Shown piece by piece: positions 9,460-21,729 of a DNA stretch of 64,000 nucleotides (within the stretch, counting starts at the first letter, position 1; the number at the start of each line of letters is the position of its first letter). The position numbers and the translations under genes were made by a program. Below the pieces are notes generated by a model. It worked only from the letters and a program-made list of their open reading frames with translations, was not told the origin of the DNA and did no database searches. The DNA is from Variovorax ginsengisoli. Its GTDB lineage: Bacteria; Pseudomonadota; Gammaproteobacteria; Burkholderiales; Burkholderiaceae_C. The stretch covers positions 310,001 to 374,000 of the forward strand of contig NZ_JAUSRO010000006.1 of the NCBI RefSeq assembly GCF_030811835.1, in the 5' to 3' direction.

Positions 9460-9864
9460 TCAGAGGTCTTCGATCACCAGCATGCGGTAACGTTGCGCGA
9501 TGGAAAACGGCACGGCCCTGACGATGTCCATCATGCGATTGGCATCTTTCTCGTCGTCGGTTTTCACCAGAAGACCTGTGTGGCCGTCCCGCGCGAGCTT
9601 GGTGTAGGCGCGAACGGTCGCGCCCTCGGTGCCCGCAGAGGGCAACGGGTCGTCGGCATCGACCACCGTCGGGCTGATCTGTGCCAGAACCGTTTCAGGA
9701 GAAAGCAGATAGATCTCATCCTCACCCACACTTTGCTCGGAGAGGGCTTGAGCGATCTTCCGCGCGTCATTGGCGTCGGCGAACATGACGAATGAATAGC
9801 CCGTGGGGTAGAACGCACCGCCGAGAGTGGCGGTCATGCGGGGCTCGAGGACGAAGTGTTTCAT
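9460..9864 (-). CDS. Conserved hypothetical protein, 134 residues
   Basis: I do not recognise this protein. It begins MKHFVLEPRMTATLGGAFYP and is soluble, with a mixed alpha/beta composition, a short Pro/Asp-rich middle (DADDPLPSAG) and a C-terminal segment RMMDIVRAVPFSIAQRYRMLVIEDL. There is no signal peptide and no obvious catalytic motif. The internal ATG at 9864 is preferred to the frame opening at 9984 because the upstream stretch has poor coding character. It converges on the antiporter gene with a 19-base gap. Confidence 0.65.
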   Translation of the reverse strand: MKHFVLEPRMTATLGGAFYPTGYSFVMFADANDARKIAQALSEQSVGEDEIYLLSPETVLAQISPTVVDADDPLPSAGTEGATVRAYTKLARDGHTGLLVKTDDEKDANRMMDIVRAVPFSIAQRYRMLVIEDL

Positions 9865-10053
9865 GGAGTTTCCAGGGCGCTGGCTTGTTGCCAAGGCTTT
9901 CAGGCTAAAACCTGCATGACTCGCTTTTTGTAGGAAGAAGATGTGAGAGGAGGGGAGGAATCGCCTGTCGCAAAACTCAAACATTTGAAACGCAATGTTT
10001 TGCCAGCCGTGTTGCGTCCAGCCATGTCTGGCAACTTGTGAAATTTTCGTGAC

Positions 10054-10066
10054 ACCCTGACAGGGT
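10054..10066. repeat. 13-bp palindrome upstream of a small ORF
   Basis: ACCCTG and CAGGGT flank a single A, giving an operator-like dyad. A TGCCAG/CTGGCA pair (10001-10006 and 10028-10033) lies just upstream. The 261-base gap 9865-10125 otherwise shows no gene; it probably holds the promoters of the two flanking divergent genes. Confidence 0.3.
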
Positions 10067-10125
10067 CAATCCCCTAGGATCGGGGTTCCCCAACCAAGAG
10101 CGTTCTCGCGAAGCTGCCACCATCC

Positions 10126-10350
10126 ATGCCTGCATTGCGCACCCTCGCCCTCACTGTGCACGAACTGGAGCAGGGTGAGTTTCATTGGCTGCTGATGGAA
10201 ACCCAGTCGCCGCCGGACCTCCAGGCGACACAGCCCTATCTGCCGCTGGCTGCGGGAGAACGGCCGCATGCGAACTACCGCACCGCGCTGCTCGAAGGCA
10301 TGGGGACCTTGCGCCGCATGGCTGGCACGAACGGTCCCCGAGGCTGCTGA
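10126..10350 (+). CDS. Possible small protein of unknown function, 74 residues
   Basis: A short frame beginning MPALRTLALTVHELEQGEFH, with GC-rich third codon positions and no long low-complexity stretches, which suggests a real gene. No motif, signal peptide or membrane segment is visible, and I cannot assign a family. It lies 73 bases upstream of dusA on the same strand and could be co-transcribed. The main alternative is a non-coding leader region for dusA. Confidence 0.5.
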   Translation: MPALRTLALTVHELEQGEFHWLLMETQSPPDLQATQPYLPLAAGERPHANYRTALLEGMGTLRRMAGTNGPRGC

Positions 10351-10423
10351 ACCCGCCGACGCGCAGCCGTCGCCTCCACCCTGCACGCACAATCGGCTCC
10401 CGCCTGAGGGAAAATGACCGTCC

Positions 10424-11413
10424 ATGACATCGATTCCCTACGCAGCCGACCGCGTTTCCGTCGCCCCCATGATGGATTGGACGGACAGGCATTGCCGCTT
10501 CTTCCACCGCCTGCTCACGCAACGCGCGCTGCTCTACACCGAGATGGTCACCACCGGCGCGCTCATTCATGGCGACGTCCCGCGGCACCTGCGTTTCAAT
10601 GGCGAAGAGCATCCCATTGCGCTTCAGCTGGGCGGCAGCGAGCCGGCCGATCTTGCGCATTGCGCCAAGCTCGGCCAAGCGTGGGGCTACGACGAAATCA
10701 ACATCAACTGCGGCTGCCCGAGCGAGCGGGTCCAGCGTGGCGCTTTCGGTGCCTGCCTGATGGCCGAACCGCAACTGGTGGCTGACTGCGTGAAAGCGAT
10801 GGTCGATGCGGTCGATGTGCCAGTCACGGTCAAGCACCGCATCGGCATCGACAAGACCGAGAGCTATGACTTCGTGCGCGACTTCGTCGGCACGGTGAGC
10901 GAGGCGGGGTGCCAAACCTTCATCGTCCATGCGCGCAATGCCTGGCTCAAGGGCCTGTCGCCCAAGCAGAACCGTGAGGTGCCCCCGCTGCGCTACGAGC
11001 TGGTGCACCGGCTCAAGCATGACTTTCCGGCGCTGCGCTTCTCGATCAACGGCGGCATCGCGCAGACGGCGCAGGTGCATGACCAGTTGCGGCTGCTCGA
11101 CGGTGTGATGGTGGGGCGCGAGGCTTACCATAACCCCTGGTGGCTGGCCGAATGGGATGCTTCCTTTTTCGGCGAGCCGCAGCGCGAACTCACGCGCGAA
11201 GGCATCGAGGCGCAGATGTGCGACTACATGGTCCGCGAAGCCGCTGCGCATGGCACGCCGTGGTCCAACGTGGCGCGTCACATGCTGGGCCTGCGCAACG
11301 GACTTGCAGGGGCGCGGCGCTGGCGGCAGGTGTGGAGCGATCACCGGCTCAAGGGCAAGGATCCGCACGCCGTGATGGCGCTCGCGCACGAACCTGCTGA
11401 AATGGCTGCCTGA
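10424..11413 (+). CDS. dusA: tRNA-dihydrouridine(20/20a) synthase
   Basis: A 329-residue FMN enzyme that reduces uridines 20/20a in the tRNA D-loop with NADPH. The N-terminus RVSVAPMMDWTDRHCRFFHR and the stretch GGSEPADLAHCAKLGQ are DusA-type. Catalytic Cys98 lies in NINCGCPSERVQ; the FMN phosphate motif INGGIAQT and the DusA-style HNPWWLAEWD follow. The length matches the family (about 330 residues). The gene converges on the GntR regulator. Confidence 0.93.
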   Translation: MTSIPYAADRVSVAPMMDWTDRHCRFFHRLLTQRALLYTEMVTTGALIHGDVPRHLRFNGEEHPIALQLGGSEPADLAHCAKLGQAWGYDEININCGCPSERVQRGAFGACLMAEPQLVADCVKAMVDAVDVPVTVKHRIGIDKTESYDFVRDFVGTVSEAGCQTFIVHARNAWLKGLSPKQNREVPPLRYELVHRLKHDFPALRFSINGGIAQTAQVHDQLRLLDGVMVGREAYHNPWWLAEWDASFFGEPQRELTREGIEAQMCDYMVREAAAHGTPWSNVARHMLGLRNGLAGARRWRQVWSDHRLKGKDPHAVMALAHEPAEMAA

Positions 11414-11424
11414 ACGCAGCGCAG

Positions 11425-11444
11425 GGCCAACCTGTCAGTTGGCC
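11425..11444. terminator. Hairpin between convergent dusA and GntR genes
   Basis: A perfect 7-bp stem (GGCCAAC/GTTGGCC) with a 6-base loop that contains the stop codon of the GntR gene. There is no T-run on either side, so it may act with Rho or as an mRNA 3'-end stabiliser rather than as an intrinsic terminator. Confidence 0.35.
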
Positions 11445-12100
11445 GCTTCCAGTCCGCTCGCAAAATGGGCGCGCATGCGTGCCATTGCCATGTCTGCGTC
11501 ACGCGCCTGCAGCGCAGCCATGATGGCGCGGTGCTCCTTGAGCGATTCCCCGATCCGCCCTGATTTCAGCAGCGAGTTGTGGCGGTTGAGCTTCATCACC
11601 TTGCGCAGGTCGGCCACCATCTGGTCGCGCCATCGATTGTTGGCAATCGCGAGCAGTTGCATGTGGAAGCGCTCGTTGATCGCGAAGAAGTGTTCGCGGT
11701 CGACCTGGCCCGGAATGGCGGCGGCTTCCAGCTCGGCGTGCAGCATCTGCAGCGTGTGCAACTGCGCCTCGGTCGCGCGCTCGGCCACCACGCCGGCCGC
11801 GTCGGACTCCAGCAGCGCGAGCAGGTGGTAGACGTCGGAGAGGTCCTGCTGCGACACCTCCGTCACATAGGCGCCGCGGCGCACCTTCATTGTCACCAAG
11901 CCTTCGGCTGCGAGCACCTTGAGGGCTTCGCGCAAGGGGGTGCGGCTGATGCCGTACTGCTCGGCGATCTTCATCTCGTCGATCCAGCTGCCGGGCTCGA
12001 GCTCGCGGCTGAAGATACGCTGGCGCAGCAGTTCGGCAACCTCTTCGTAGAGGGCGCGAGGCGTGAGGGTGGCGGCGGACATGGCGCGAATGTACCGCAT
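11435..12100 (-). CDS. GntR-family transcriptional regulator, FCD (FadR-like) subgroup
   Basis: A 221-residue regulator (215 if the second ATG at 12082 is used). A winged helix-turn-helix at about residues 14-80 (YEEVAELLRQRIFSRELEPG and YGISRTPLREALKVLAAEGL) precedes an all-helical FCD effector domain, which in this family binds carboxylates through a metal. It is divergently transcribed from the propionyl-CoA operon across a very short interval containing a palindrome, so by position it is probably the local repressor responding to an intermediate such as a methylcitrate or methylmalonate derivative. The effector is an inference. Confidence 0.88.
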   Translation of the reverse strand: MRYIRAMSAATLTPRALYEEVAELLRQRIFSRELEPGSWIDEMKIAEQYGISRTPLREALKVLAAEGLVTMKVRRGAYVTEVSQQDLSDVYHLLALLESDAAGVVAERATEAQLHTLQMLHAELEAAAIPGQVDREHFFAINERFHMQLLAIANNRWRDQMVADLRKVMKLNRHNSLLKSGRIGESLKEHRAIMAALQARDADMAMARMRAHFASGLEAAN

Positions 12101-12109
12101 AAATTTCGT

Positions 12110-12138
12110 TTGAATTAATAATTATGGATGGTTAGACT
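12110..12138 (+). promoter_or_regulatory. Likely sigma-70 promoter of the mcm operon
   Basis: TTGAAT (12110-12115) and TAGACT (12133-12138) are 17 bases apart, each matching four of six consensus positions, in the only AT-rich patch of the area. A start near 12145 leaves about 43 bases before the ATG at 12188. Confidence 0.45.
12113..12123. promoter_or_regulatory. Candidate operator of the divergent GntR regulator
   Basis: A perfect 11-bp palindrome (AATTA, central A, TAATT) overlapping the -35 element and spacer of the putative mcm promoter and lying within 25 bases of the regulator's start. Position and symmetry suggest a regulator binding site; this has not been compared with known sites. 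Confidence 0.4.
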
Positions 12139-12187
12139 CGCTGAAACCAACACCGAGACGAGCGCGGACCGCCGCGTCCGCGAAGCC

Positions 12188-14355
<2,168 letters not shown>

Positions 14356-14359
<4 letters not shown>

Positions 14360-14829
14360 GCGATCTCCTGTCGCGGCTGTCGCTGCAGCCGGTGGATTCC
14401 GGCGACTTCGAGGACCTGCTGGCGTTGCGTGTGGACGCGATGCGTCCCAGTCTGGAGCGCGTCGGGCGCTTCGACCCGGCACGTTCGCGCGAGCGGCTGA
14501 GTGCCGGCTTCGTGGTGCCGTTCATGCACCACATCGTCATCGACGGGGAACAGCGTGTCGGCTTCGTCACGCTCAAGCCCGAAAGTCCGGACGCCTTGCG
14601 TCTCGATCATCTCTACCTGCGCACCGGCTTCCAGGGCCGTGGCATCGGCGAATGGGTCATGCGCTGGGCGAAGGCCCAGGCGCGCAACCAGAAGCGCGAC
14701 ATCACGCTCACAGCCCTGGTGCAGAGCGAAGCCAACCGCTTCTACCTGCGGCACGGCTTCGTGCTCGAAGGCGGGGAGGGTGTGGACCTGCACTACCGAT
14801 GGCAGGTCGCCGCGGAGGCGACGTGCTGA
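14356..14829 (+). CDS. GNAT-family N-acetyltransferase within the mcm operon
   Basis: A 157-residue protein starting at a GTG that overlaps the mcm stop (GTGA) and ending inside the meaB start, so it is translationally locked between the two. The acetyl-CoA-binding motif A is clear: [20 protein letters not shown] (Q-x-x-G-x-G type), followed by [14 protein letters not shown], the typical C-terminal GNAT strand-helix. The substrate is unknown. Its place between mutase and mutase chaperone suggests, but does not show, protein acylation or small-molecule acylation tied to this pathway. Confidence 0.82.
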
Positions 14830-15914
14830 ATTCGGCCACTGCGCTCGAAGCGGCGATCGTCGGTTCGAGCGACATGGCGCAGCGCCGTGCGATCGCCAAG
14901 GCGATCACCTTGCTCGAATCGACGCGCGCCGATCACCGCACGCAAGCGGACGCGCTGCTGACCGCGTTGCTGCCGCACACCGGGCGGTCGTTCCGACTCG
15001 GCATCTCGGGCGTGCCGGGTGTGGGCAAGTCGACCTTCATCGAAACGCTCGGTCTGTACCTCATCGAGCAAGGCCACCGCGTCGCGGTGCTCACCATCGA
15101 CCCGTCGTCAACCGTCTCCGGTGGCTCCATCCTCGGCGACAAGACGCGCATGGAACGGCTGTCGGTGCACGAGAACGCGTACATCCGTCCCAGCCCGTCG
15201 AGCGGCACGCTGGGCGGCGTGGCCGAGAAGACGCGCGAGGCGATGCTGGTGTGCGAGGCGGCGGGCTACGACGTCGTCATCGTCGAGACGGTGGGCGTCG
15301 GCCAGAGCGAAACGGCGGTGGCCGGCATGACCGACATGTTCGTGCTGATGCAGCTGCCGAACGCCGGCGACGACCTGCAGGCCATCAAGAAGGGCGTGAT
15401 GGAGATCGCCGACCTGGTGGTCATCAACAAGGCCGACCTCGACCGCGACGCCGCCACGCGCGCGCAGGCGCAGATCACGTCGGCGCTGCGGCTCTTCGGT
15501 CACCACGGCAACCCGGCGCATGCCGAGATGCTGAAGGCTGCGCATGCCGAGCCCGGCTCGCCAGAAGCCGAAGTCCGTTTCTGGCAACCGCAGGTGATGC
15601 AGCTGAGCGCGCTGCTGGGCACGGGCGTCGATGCCTTCTGGGTATCCGTCATGCGCTTCAAGCAGCTGCAGGACGCCAACGGCAGGCGCGCCACGCGCCG
15701 CGAGAAGCAGGCGCTGTCGTGGATGTGGGAACGCATCGACGCCGGCCTGAAGCAGGCCTTCCGCCAGCACCCCGCCGTGCGCGCGCTGCTGCCCGACACC
15801 ATCGCCCAGGTGGCGGCGGGCCGCCTGCCGGCATCGACCGCCGCACGCCATCTGCTCGCCGCGCAAGCGGCGCAAGCCATTCATTCCGAGACCCCTTCCG
15901 ATTCATCTTCCTGA
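14823..15914 (+). CDS. meaB: Methylmalonyl-CoA mutase-associated GTPase
   Basis: A 363-residue G3E-type P-loop GTPase that guards and gates cofactor loading of methylmalonyl-CoA mutase. The Walker A sequence GVPGVGKS is at residues 63-70; TIDPSSTVSGGSILGDKTRM, the VETVGVGQSE switch and the NKAD base-recognition motif follow. The GTG start at 14823 overlaps the GNAT stop by seven bases; an alternative in-frame ATG lies at 14874. Mutase, GNAT and MeaB form one translationally coupled block, followed 9 bases later by pccB. Confidence 0.93.
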   Translation: MLNSATALEAAIVGSSDMAQRRAIAKAITLLESTRADHRTQADALLTALLPHTGRSFRLGISGVPGVGKSTFIETLGLYLIEQGHRVAVLTIDPSSTVSGGSILGDKTRMERLSVHENAYIRPSPSSGTLGGVAEKTREAMLVCEAAGYDVVIVETVGVGQSETAVAGMTDMFVLMQLPNAGDDLQAIKKGVMEIADLVVINKADLDRDAATRAQAQITSALRLFGHHGNPAHAEMLKAAHAEPGSPEAEVRFWQPQVMQLSALLGTGVDAFWVSVMRFKQLQDANGRRATRREKQALSWMWERIDAGLKQAFRQHPAVRALLPDTIAQVAAGRLPASTAARHLLAAQAAQAIHSETPSDSSS

Positions 15915-15923
15915 TCGAATGCC

Positions 15924-17456
<1,533 letters not shown>

Positions 17457-17473
17457 GCCCGGAGAACAAGAAC

Positions 17474-19522
17474 ATGTTCAAGAAGATCCTGATTGCCAAC
17501 CGCGGCGAAATCGCCTGCCGCGTCATCAAGACCGCTAAGAAGATGGGCATCCTCACGGTCGCCGTCTATTCCGATGCCGACAAGGACGCGCGCCATGTGG
17601 AGCTCGCCGACGAGGCCGTGCACATTGGCGGATCGGCCAGCCGCGACAGCTACCTGCAGGCCGAACGCATCATCGCCGCGTGCAAGAAGACCGGTGCCGA
17701 GGCCGTGCACCCGGGCTACGGCTTCCTGTCGGAGAACGAGGCCTTCGCGCGCAAGGTGGAAGAAGAGGGCATCGTCTTCATCGGACCCAAGCACTACTCG
17801 ATCGCGGCGATGGGCGACAAGATCGCGTCCAAGAAGCTCGCGAACGACGCCAAGGTCAACACGATCCCGGGCTGGAACGAAGCCATCGAATCGGCCGAGC
17901 GGGCGGTGCAGATCGCCAAGGACATCGGTTACCCGGTGATGATCAAGGCCTCGGCCGGCGGTGGCGGCAAGGGCCTGCGCGTGGCCTTCAACGACAAGGA
18001 GGCGCTCGAGGGCTTCACGGCCTGCCAGAACGAGGCGCGCAACTCCTTCGGCGACGACCGCATCTTCATCGAGAAGTTCGTGCAGGAGCCGCGCCACATC
18101 GAGATCCAGGTGCTCGGCGATTCGCAGGGCAACGTCATCTACCTGAATGAGCGCGAATGCTCGATCCAGCGGCGCCACCAGAAGGTGATCGAGGAGGCTC
18201 CGTCCCCCTTCATCAGCGACGCGACGCGCAAGGCGATGGGCGAGCAGGCCGTGGCGCTGGCCAAGGCCGTGCAATACCAGTCGGCCGGCACCGTCGAGTT
18301 CGTCGTGGGCAAGGACCAGGACTTCTACTTCCTGGAGATGAACACGCGGCTGCAGGTGGAACACCCGGTCACCGAGTGCATCACCGGCCTCGATCTCGTC
18401 GAGCTGATGATCCGCGTGGCGGCCGGTGAGCCGTTGCCGTTCAAGCAGGCGGATGTGAAGCGCGAAGGCTGGGCCATCGAGTGCCGCATCAACGCCGAGG
18501 ACCCGTTCCGCAACTTCCTGCCGTCGACCGGGCGCCTGGTGAAGTTCCAGCCGCCGAAGGAGACCATGTTCTCGGCCGACACCGAGCACCTGTACGGCGT
18601 GCGCGTGGATACCGGCGTGTACGACGGCGGCGAGATCCCGATGTTCTACGACTCGATGATCGCCAAGCTGATCGTGCATGGGAAGGACCGGGCGCATGCG
18701 ATCGCGTTGATGCGAGAGGCGCTCAACGGCTTCGTGATCCGCGGCGTCAGCAGCAACATCCCGTTCCAGGCGGCGCTGCTCGCGCACCCGAAGTTCGTCG
18801 CCGGTGACTTCAACACCGGCTTCATCGCCGAGCACTACGGTCAGGGCTTCCATGCGGAGAACGTGCCGCACGACGACCCCAGCTTTCTGGTCGCGCTCGC
18901 TGCCTTCATGAACCGCCGCTACCGCGCTCGCGCATCGGGCATCAGCGGGCAGCTCGAAGGGCACGGCGTGAAGATCGCCGAGCAGTTCGTGGTGGTCACG
19001 CTCGATGCGAAGGGCGAGCACCAGCACACGCCGGTGTCGGTGACCGACTTCAAGGGCGCGACGGGTGCGAGCACCGTGCAGGTGGGCGACAAGAGCTACC
19101 AGATCGCCAGCAGCGCGTCGCTGGGTGCTGTTCGCATCGAGGGGCTGGTGAACAACAGGCCGTTCGTTGCCCAGGTCGAACGCGGCTCCGGCAAGAACCC
19201 GCTGGCCCTGCGCGTGTCGCACAACGGCACGCAGATAGACGCGATGGTGTTGTCGCCGCTGGGTGCGCGGCTGCAGAAGCTGATGCCCTACAAGGCGCCG
19301 CCGGACCTGAGCAAGTTCCTCATGTCGCCGATGCCGGGCCTGCTGGTCGAGGTGTCGGTGCAGCCAGGGCAGCAGGTGCAGGCTGGCGAGAAGCTGGCCG
19401 TGATCGAAGCGATGAAAATGGAGAATGTGTTGTTCGCCACGCAGGACGGCGTGGTCGGCAAGGTTTCCGCTGCCAAGGGCGAGTCGCTCGCGGTCGACCA
19501 AATCATTCTGGAGTTCAATTGA
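17474..19522 (+). CDS. pccA: Propionyl-CoA carboxylase, biotin carboxylase/carrier (alpha) subunit
   Basis: A 682-residue protein. Residues 1-450 are a biotin carboxylase ([20 protein letters not shown]-grasp loop [24 protein letters not shown]). A middle BT-type linker follows, then a C-terminal biotinyl domain with EAMKMEN, where Lys648 is the biotinylation site 35 residues from the end. The ATG at 17474, not the in-frame start 48 bases upstream inside pccB, fits the family N-terminus. The stop codon overlaps the ATG of bioB. It partners PccB in the operon. Confidence 0.95.
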   Translation: MFKKILIANRGEIACRVIKTAKKMGILTVAVYSDADKDARHVELADEAVHIGGSASRDSYLQAERIIAACKKTGAEAVHPGYGFLSENEAFARKVEEEGIVFIGPKHYSIAAMGDKIASKKLANDAKVNTIPGWNEAIESAERAVQIAKDIGYPVMIKASAGGGGKGLRVAFNDKEALEGFTACQNEARNSFGDDRIFIEKFVQEPRHIEIQVLGDSQGNVIYLNERECSIQRRHQKVIEEAPSPFISDATRKAMGEQAVALAKAVQYQSAGTVEFVVGKDQDFYFLEMNTRLQVEHPVTECITGLDLVELMIRVAAGEPLPFKQADVKREGWAIECRINAEDPFRNFLPSTGRLVKFQPPKETMFSADTEHLYGVRVDTGVYDGGEIPMFYDSMIAKLIVHGKDRAHAIALMREALNGFVIRGVSSNIPFQAALLAHPKFVAGDFNTGFIAEHYGQGFHAENVPHDDPSFLVALAAFMNRRYRARASGISGQLEGHGVKIAEQFVVVTLDAKGEHQHTPVSVTDFKGATGASTVQVGDKSYQIASSASLGAVRIEGLVNNRPFVAQVERGSGKNPLALRVSHNGTQIDAMVLSPLGARLQKLMPYKAPPDLSKFLMSPMPGLLVEVSVQPGQQVQAGEKLAVIEAMKMENVLFATQDGVVGKVSAAKGESLAVDQIILEFN

Positions 19523-20568
19523 TGGGTGCCAATGACATGCAGGCCGTGACGATTCACCGGCCGACCAAGGTGGTTGTGCCGCAGGGCGACTGGACGATCG
19601 AGGCGATCCAGGCGCTGCTCGACAAGCCGCTGATGGATCTGCTTTTCGAGGCGCAGACGGTGCATCGCCAGCATTGGCCGGAAGGGACGATCGAACTGGC
19701 CACGTTGCTGTCGGTCAAGACCGGCGGTTGCCCCGAGAACTGCGGCTACTGTCCGCAGGCGGCAGAGTTCGACACCGGCGTGAAGGCCGAGAAGCTGATG
19801 GCGGTCGATGAGGTCGTGCGCGCCGCCCAGGCGGCCAAGGATGCCGGTGCCACCCGCTTCTGCATGGGTGCGGCATGGCGCGCGCCAAAGGACCGTGACA
19901 TCGAAAAAGTCGCAGAGCTCATCGGTGCGGTGAAGGGCCTGGGTTTGCAAACCTGCGCGACGCTGGGCATGCTCGAGTCGCACCAGGCCACGGCGCTCAA
20001 GGATGCCGGGCTCGATTACTACAACCACAACCTCGACACCGCACCCGAGTACTACACCGACGTGGTGAGCACGCGCGCCTACCAGGACCGGCTCGACACC
20101 CTGCAGCATGTGCGCAGCGCCGGTATCAGCGTGTGCTGCGGTGGCATCGTCGGCATGGGCGAGGCGCCGGTGCATCGCGCGGGCCTCATCGCGCAGCTGG
20201 CCAACTTGCAGCCGTACCCCGAATCGGTGCCGATCAACAGCCTGGTACGGGTGCCCGGCACGCCGCTGGCGGACAGCGCACCGATCGACCCTTTCGACTT
20301 CGTGCGCGTGATCGCCGTGGCGCGCATCACGATGCCCAAGGCACGGGTGCGGCTCTCTGCGGGCCGCCAGCAGATGGGCGATGCGGTGCAGGCACTGTGC
20401 TTCATGGCGGGCGCCAACTCGATCTTTTATGGCGACAAGCTGCTGGTCACCGGTAACCCCGACGTGGAGGCCGACGTGCAACTGCTGGCCAAGCTGGGAC
20501 TCAACGGCCATCGCACGACCAGCACCGAGCCGCACGACCTGCACGGTCACGCGGCTGCGGGAGCCTGA
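19522..20568 (+). CDS. bioB: Biotin synthase
   Basis: A 348-residue radical-SAM enzyme inserting sulfur into dethiobiotin. The 4Fe-4S motif Cys70-x3-Cys74-x2-Cys77 lies in [14 protein letters not shown]; the 2Fe-2S cluster region includes TCATLGML and [12 protein letters not shown], and YYNHNLDT is diagnostic. The ATG at 19522 shares its first base with the pccA stop (TGATG), so the two are translationally coupled. No other biotin synthesis gene is in the window. The product would supply the biotin carried by PccA. Confidence 0.94.
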   Translation: MGANDMQAVTIHRPTKVVVPQGDWTIEAIQALLDKPLMDLLFEAQTVHRQHWPEGTIELATLLSVKTGGCPENCGYCPQAAEFDTGVKAEKLMAVDEVVRAAQAAKDAGATRFCMGAAWRAPKDRDIEKVAELIGAVKGLGLQTCATLGMLESHQATALKDAGLDYYNHNLDTAPEYYTDVVSTRAYQDRLDTLQHVRSAGISVCCGGIVGMGEAPVHRAGLIAQLANLQPYPESVPINSLVRVPGTPLADSAPIDPFDFVRVIAVARITMPKARVRLSAGRQQMGDAVQALCFMAGANSIFYGDKLLVTGNPDVEADVQLLAKLGLNGHRTTSTEPHDLHGHAAAGA

Positions 20569-20570
20569 AG

Positions 20571-21068
20571 ATGACCGCAATGTCGATGGCGCGTCCGTTC
20601 AAGGTCCTTGGCATCCAGCAGATCGCCATCGGTGGCCCTGACAAGCTGCGCCTGCAAAAACTGTGGGTCGACATGCTCGGACTCGAGGTCACGGGCACGT
20701 TCAGGAGCGAGCGCGAGAACGTCGATGAGGACATCTGCGCCATGGGCGTCGGGCCGTTCAAGGTCGAGGTCGACCTGATGCAGCCACTCGACCCGGACAA
20801 GAAGCCTGCGGTGCATGCCACGCCGCTCAATCACGTGGGCCTGTGGATCGACGACTTGCCGAAGGCGGTTGAATGGTTGACGGCGCAAGGCGTGCGCTTC
20901 GCGCCTGGCGGCATCCGCCAGGGCGCGGCCGGCTTCGATATTTGCTTCCTGCATCCGAAGGCGAACGAGGAATTTCCAATTTCGGGCGAGGGCGTGCTGA
21001 TCGAGCTGGTGCAGGCCCCACCTGAAGTGGTCACGGCGTTCGCCGCGCTGGCGGCTCGCCCGGCTTAG
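20571..21068 (+). CDS. mce: VOC-family protein, probable methylmalonyl-CoA epimerase
   Basis: A 165-residue vicinal-oxygen-chelate protein with two beta-alpha-beta-beta-beta halves (residues 11-70 and 84-150). [18 protein letters not shown] carries metal ligand His88, and [10 protein letters not shown] carries Glu145. At the usual first-ligand position (normally D-H in the first strand) the sequence reads IQQIAIG, so Gln17 replaces His. The operon of propionyl-CoA carboxylase, mutase and MeaB needs exactly one more enzyme, the (S)/(R)-methylmalonyl-CoA epimerase, so this role is inferred from context. A glyoxalase I-like activity is the alternative. It starts two bases after bioB. Confidence 0.72.
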   Translation: MTAMSMARPFKVLGIQQIAIGGPDKLRLQKLWVDMLGLEVTGTFRSERENVDEDICAMGVGPFKVEVDLMQPLDPDKKPAVHATPLNHVGLWIDDLPKAVEWLTAQGVRFAPGGIRQGAAGFDICFLHPKANEEFPISGEGVLIELVQAPPEVVTAFAALAARPA

Positions 21069-21078
21069 CTCGAAACGC

Positions 21079-21729
21079 TCAGGGCTTGGTCGTCCGGGCG
21101 GCTGCACTGGCCCGCGCCCGCGCGAGTGCCGCCTCGACGATGGAGCGCTTGCGGCCTTCGGCCTCGGCGGGCGCAGCAACAGCAGGCAGCTCGGGCGATG
21201 CGGCCTTGATGCGCAGACGCTCCTGGTGCAGGCCATAGCGCCGGCGCGCCGCATCGGCCTGCGGTGCCGACCAGGCCTGCCATCCGCTTCGGCCCGGTGT
21301 CACGTCTTCGAGCGCAATGCAATCGACGGGGCAAACCGGAATGCACAGCTCGCAGCCCGTGCAGTGCGCCTCGATGACCGTGTGCATGCGCTTGTTCATG
21401 CCCAGGATCGCATCCGTGGGGCAGGCGTCCAGGCACAGCGTGCAGCCGATGCACCAGGCTTCGTCGATGACCGCCATCTTGCGGGGGCCTTCGGCGCCGC
21501 AGCGGTCGTCGAGCGCGGTGACGGGTTGACCGCTCAGCTGCGCCAGGCGTGCAATGCCTTCAGCGCCTCCGGGCGGACAGCGGTTGATGGCGGCACCCTG
21601 GTCGGCAATGGCTTCGGCGTAGCTTCGGCAGTCAGGGTAGCCGCAGCGCGTGCACTGCGTTTGCGGCAAGGCGTCGTCCAGGCGTGCAGCCAGCGCCGCC
21701 CGCGCCGGCGCAAGGGCCTTAGCCTGCAC
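21079..21729 (-). CDS. rnfB: RnfB-like ferredoxin
   Basis: A 216-residue iron-sulfur protein. An N-terminal Fe-S domain has Cys26, Cys29, Cys34 and Cys51 (CTRCGYPDC...NRCPPGG). A bacterial 2[4Fe-4S] ferredoxin domain follows with CxxCxxCxxxC sets at 93-103 and 123-133. The C-terminal 75 residues are charged and Ala-rich. The hydrophobic N-terminal anchor of classical RnfB is missing and no other rnf genes are present, so it probably acts as a soluble electron carrier, as in other betaproteobacteria. The GTG start at 21729 overlaps the end of phaZ by 11 bases; this start is inferred. Confidence 0.82.
   Translation of the reverse strand: MQAKALAPARAALAARLDDALPQTQCTRCGYPDCRSYAEAIADQGAAINRCPPGGAEGIARLAQLSGQPVTALDDRCGAEGPRKMAVIDEAWCIGCTLCLDACPTDAILGMNKRMHTVIEAHCTGCELCIPVCPVDCIALEDVTPGRSGWQAWSAPQADAARRRYGLHQERLRIKAASPELPAVAAPAEAEGRKRSIVEAALARARASAAARTTKP

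Noticed and set aside
12128..12187. Longer N-terminus of methylmalonyl-CoA mutase from an ATG at 12128
   Set aside because: That ATG lies within the likely promoter spacer and the extra 20 residues have no counterpart in the family.
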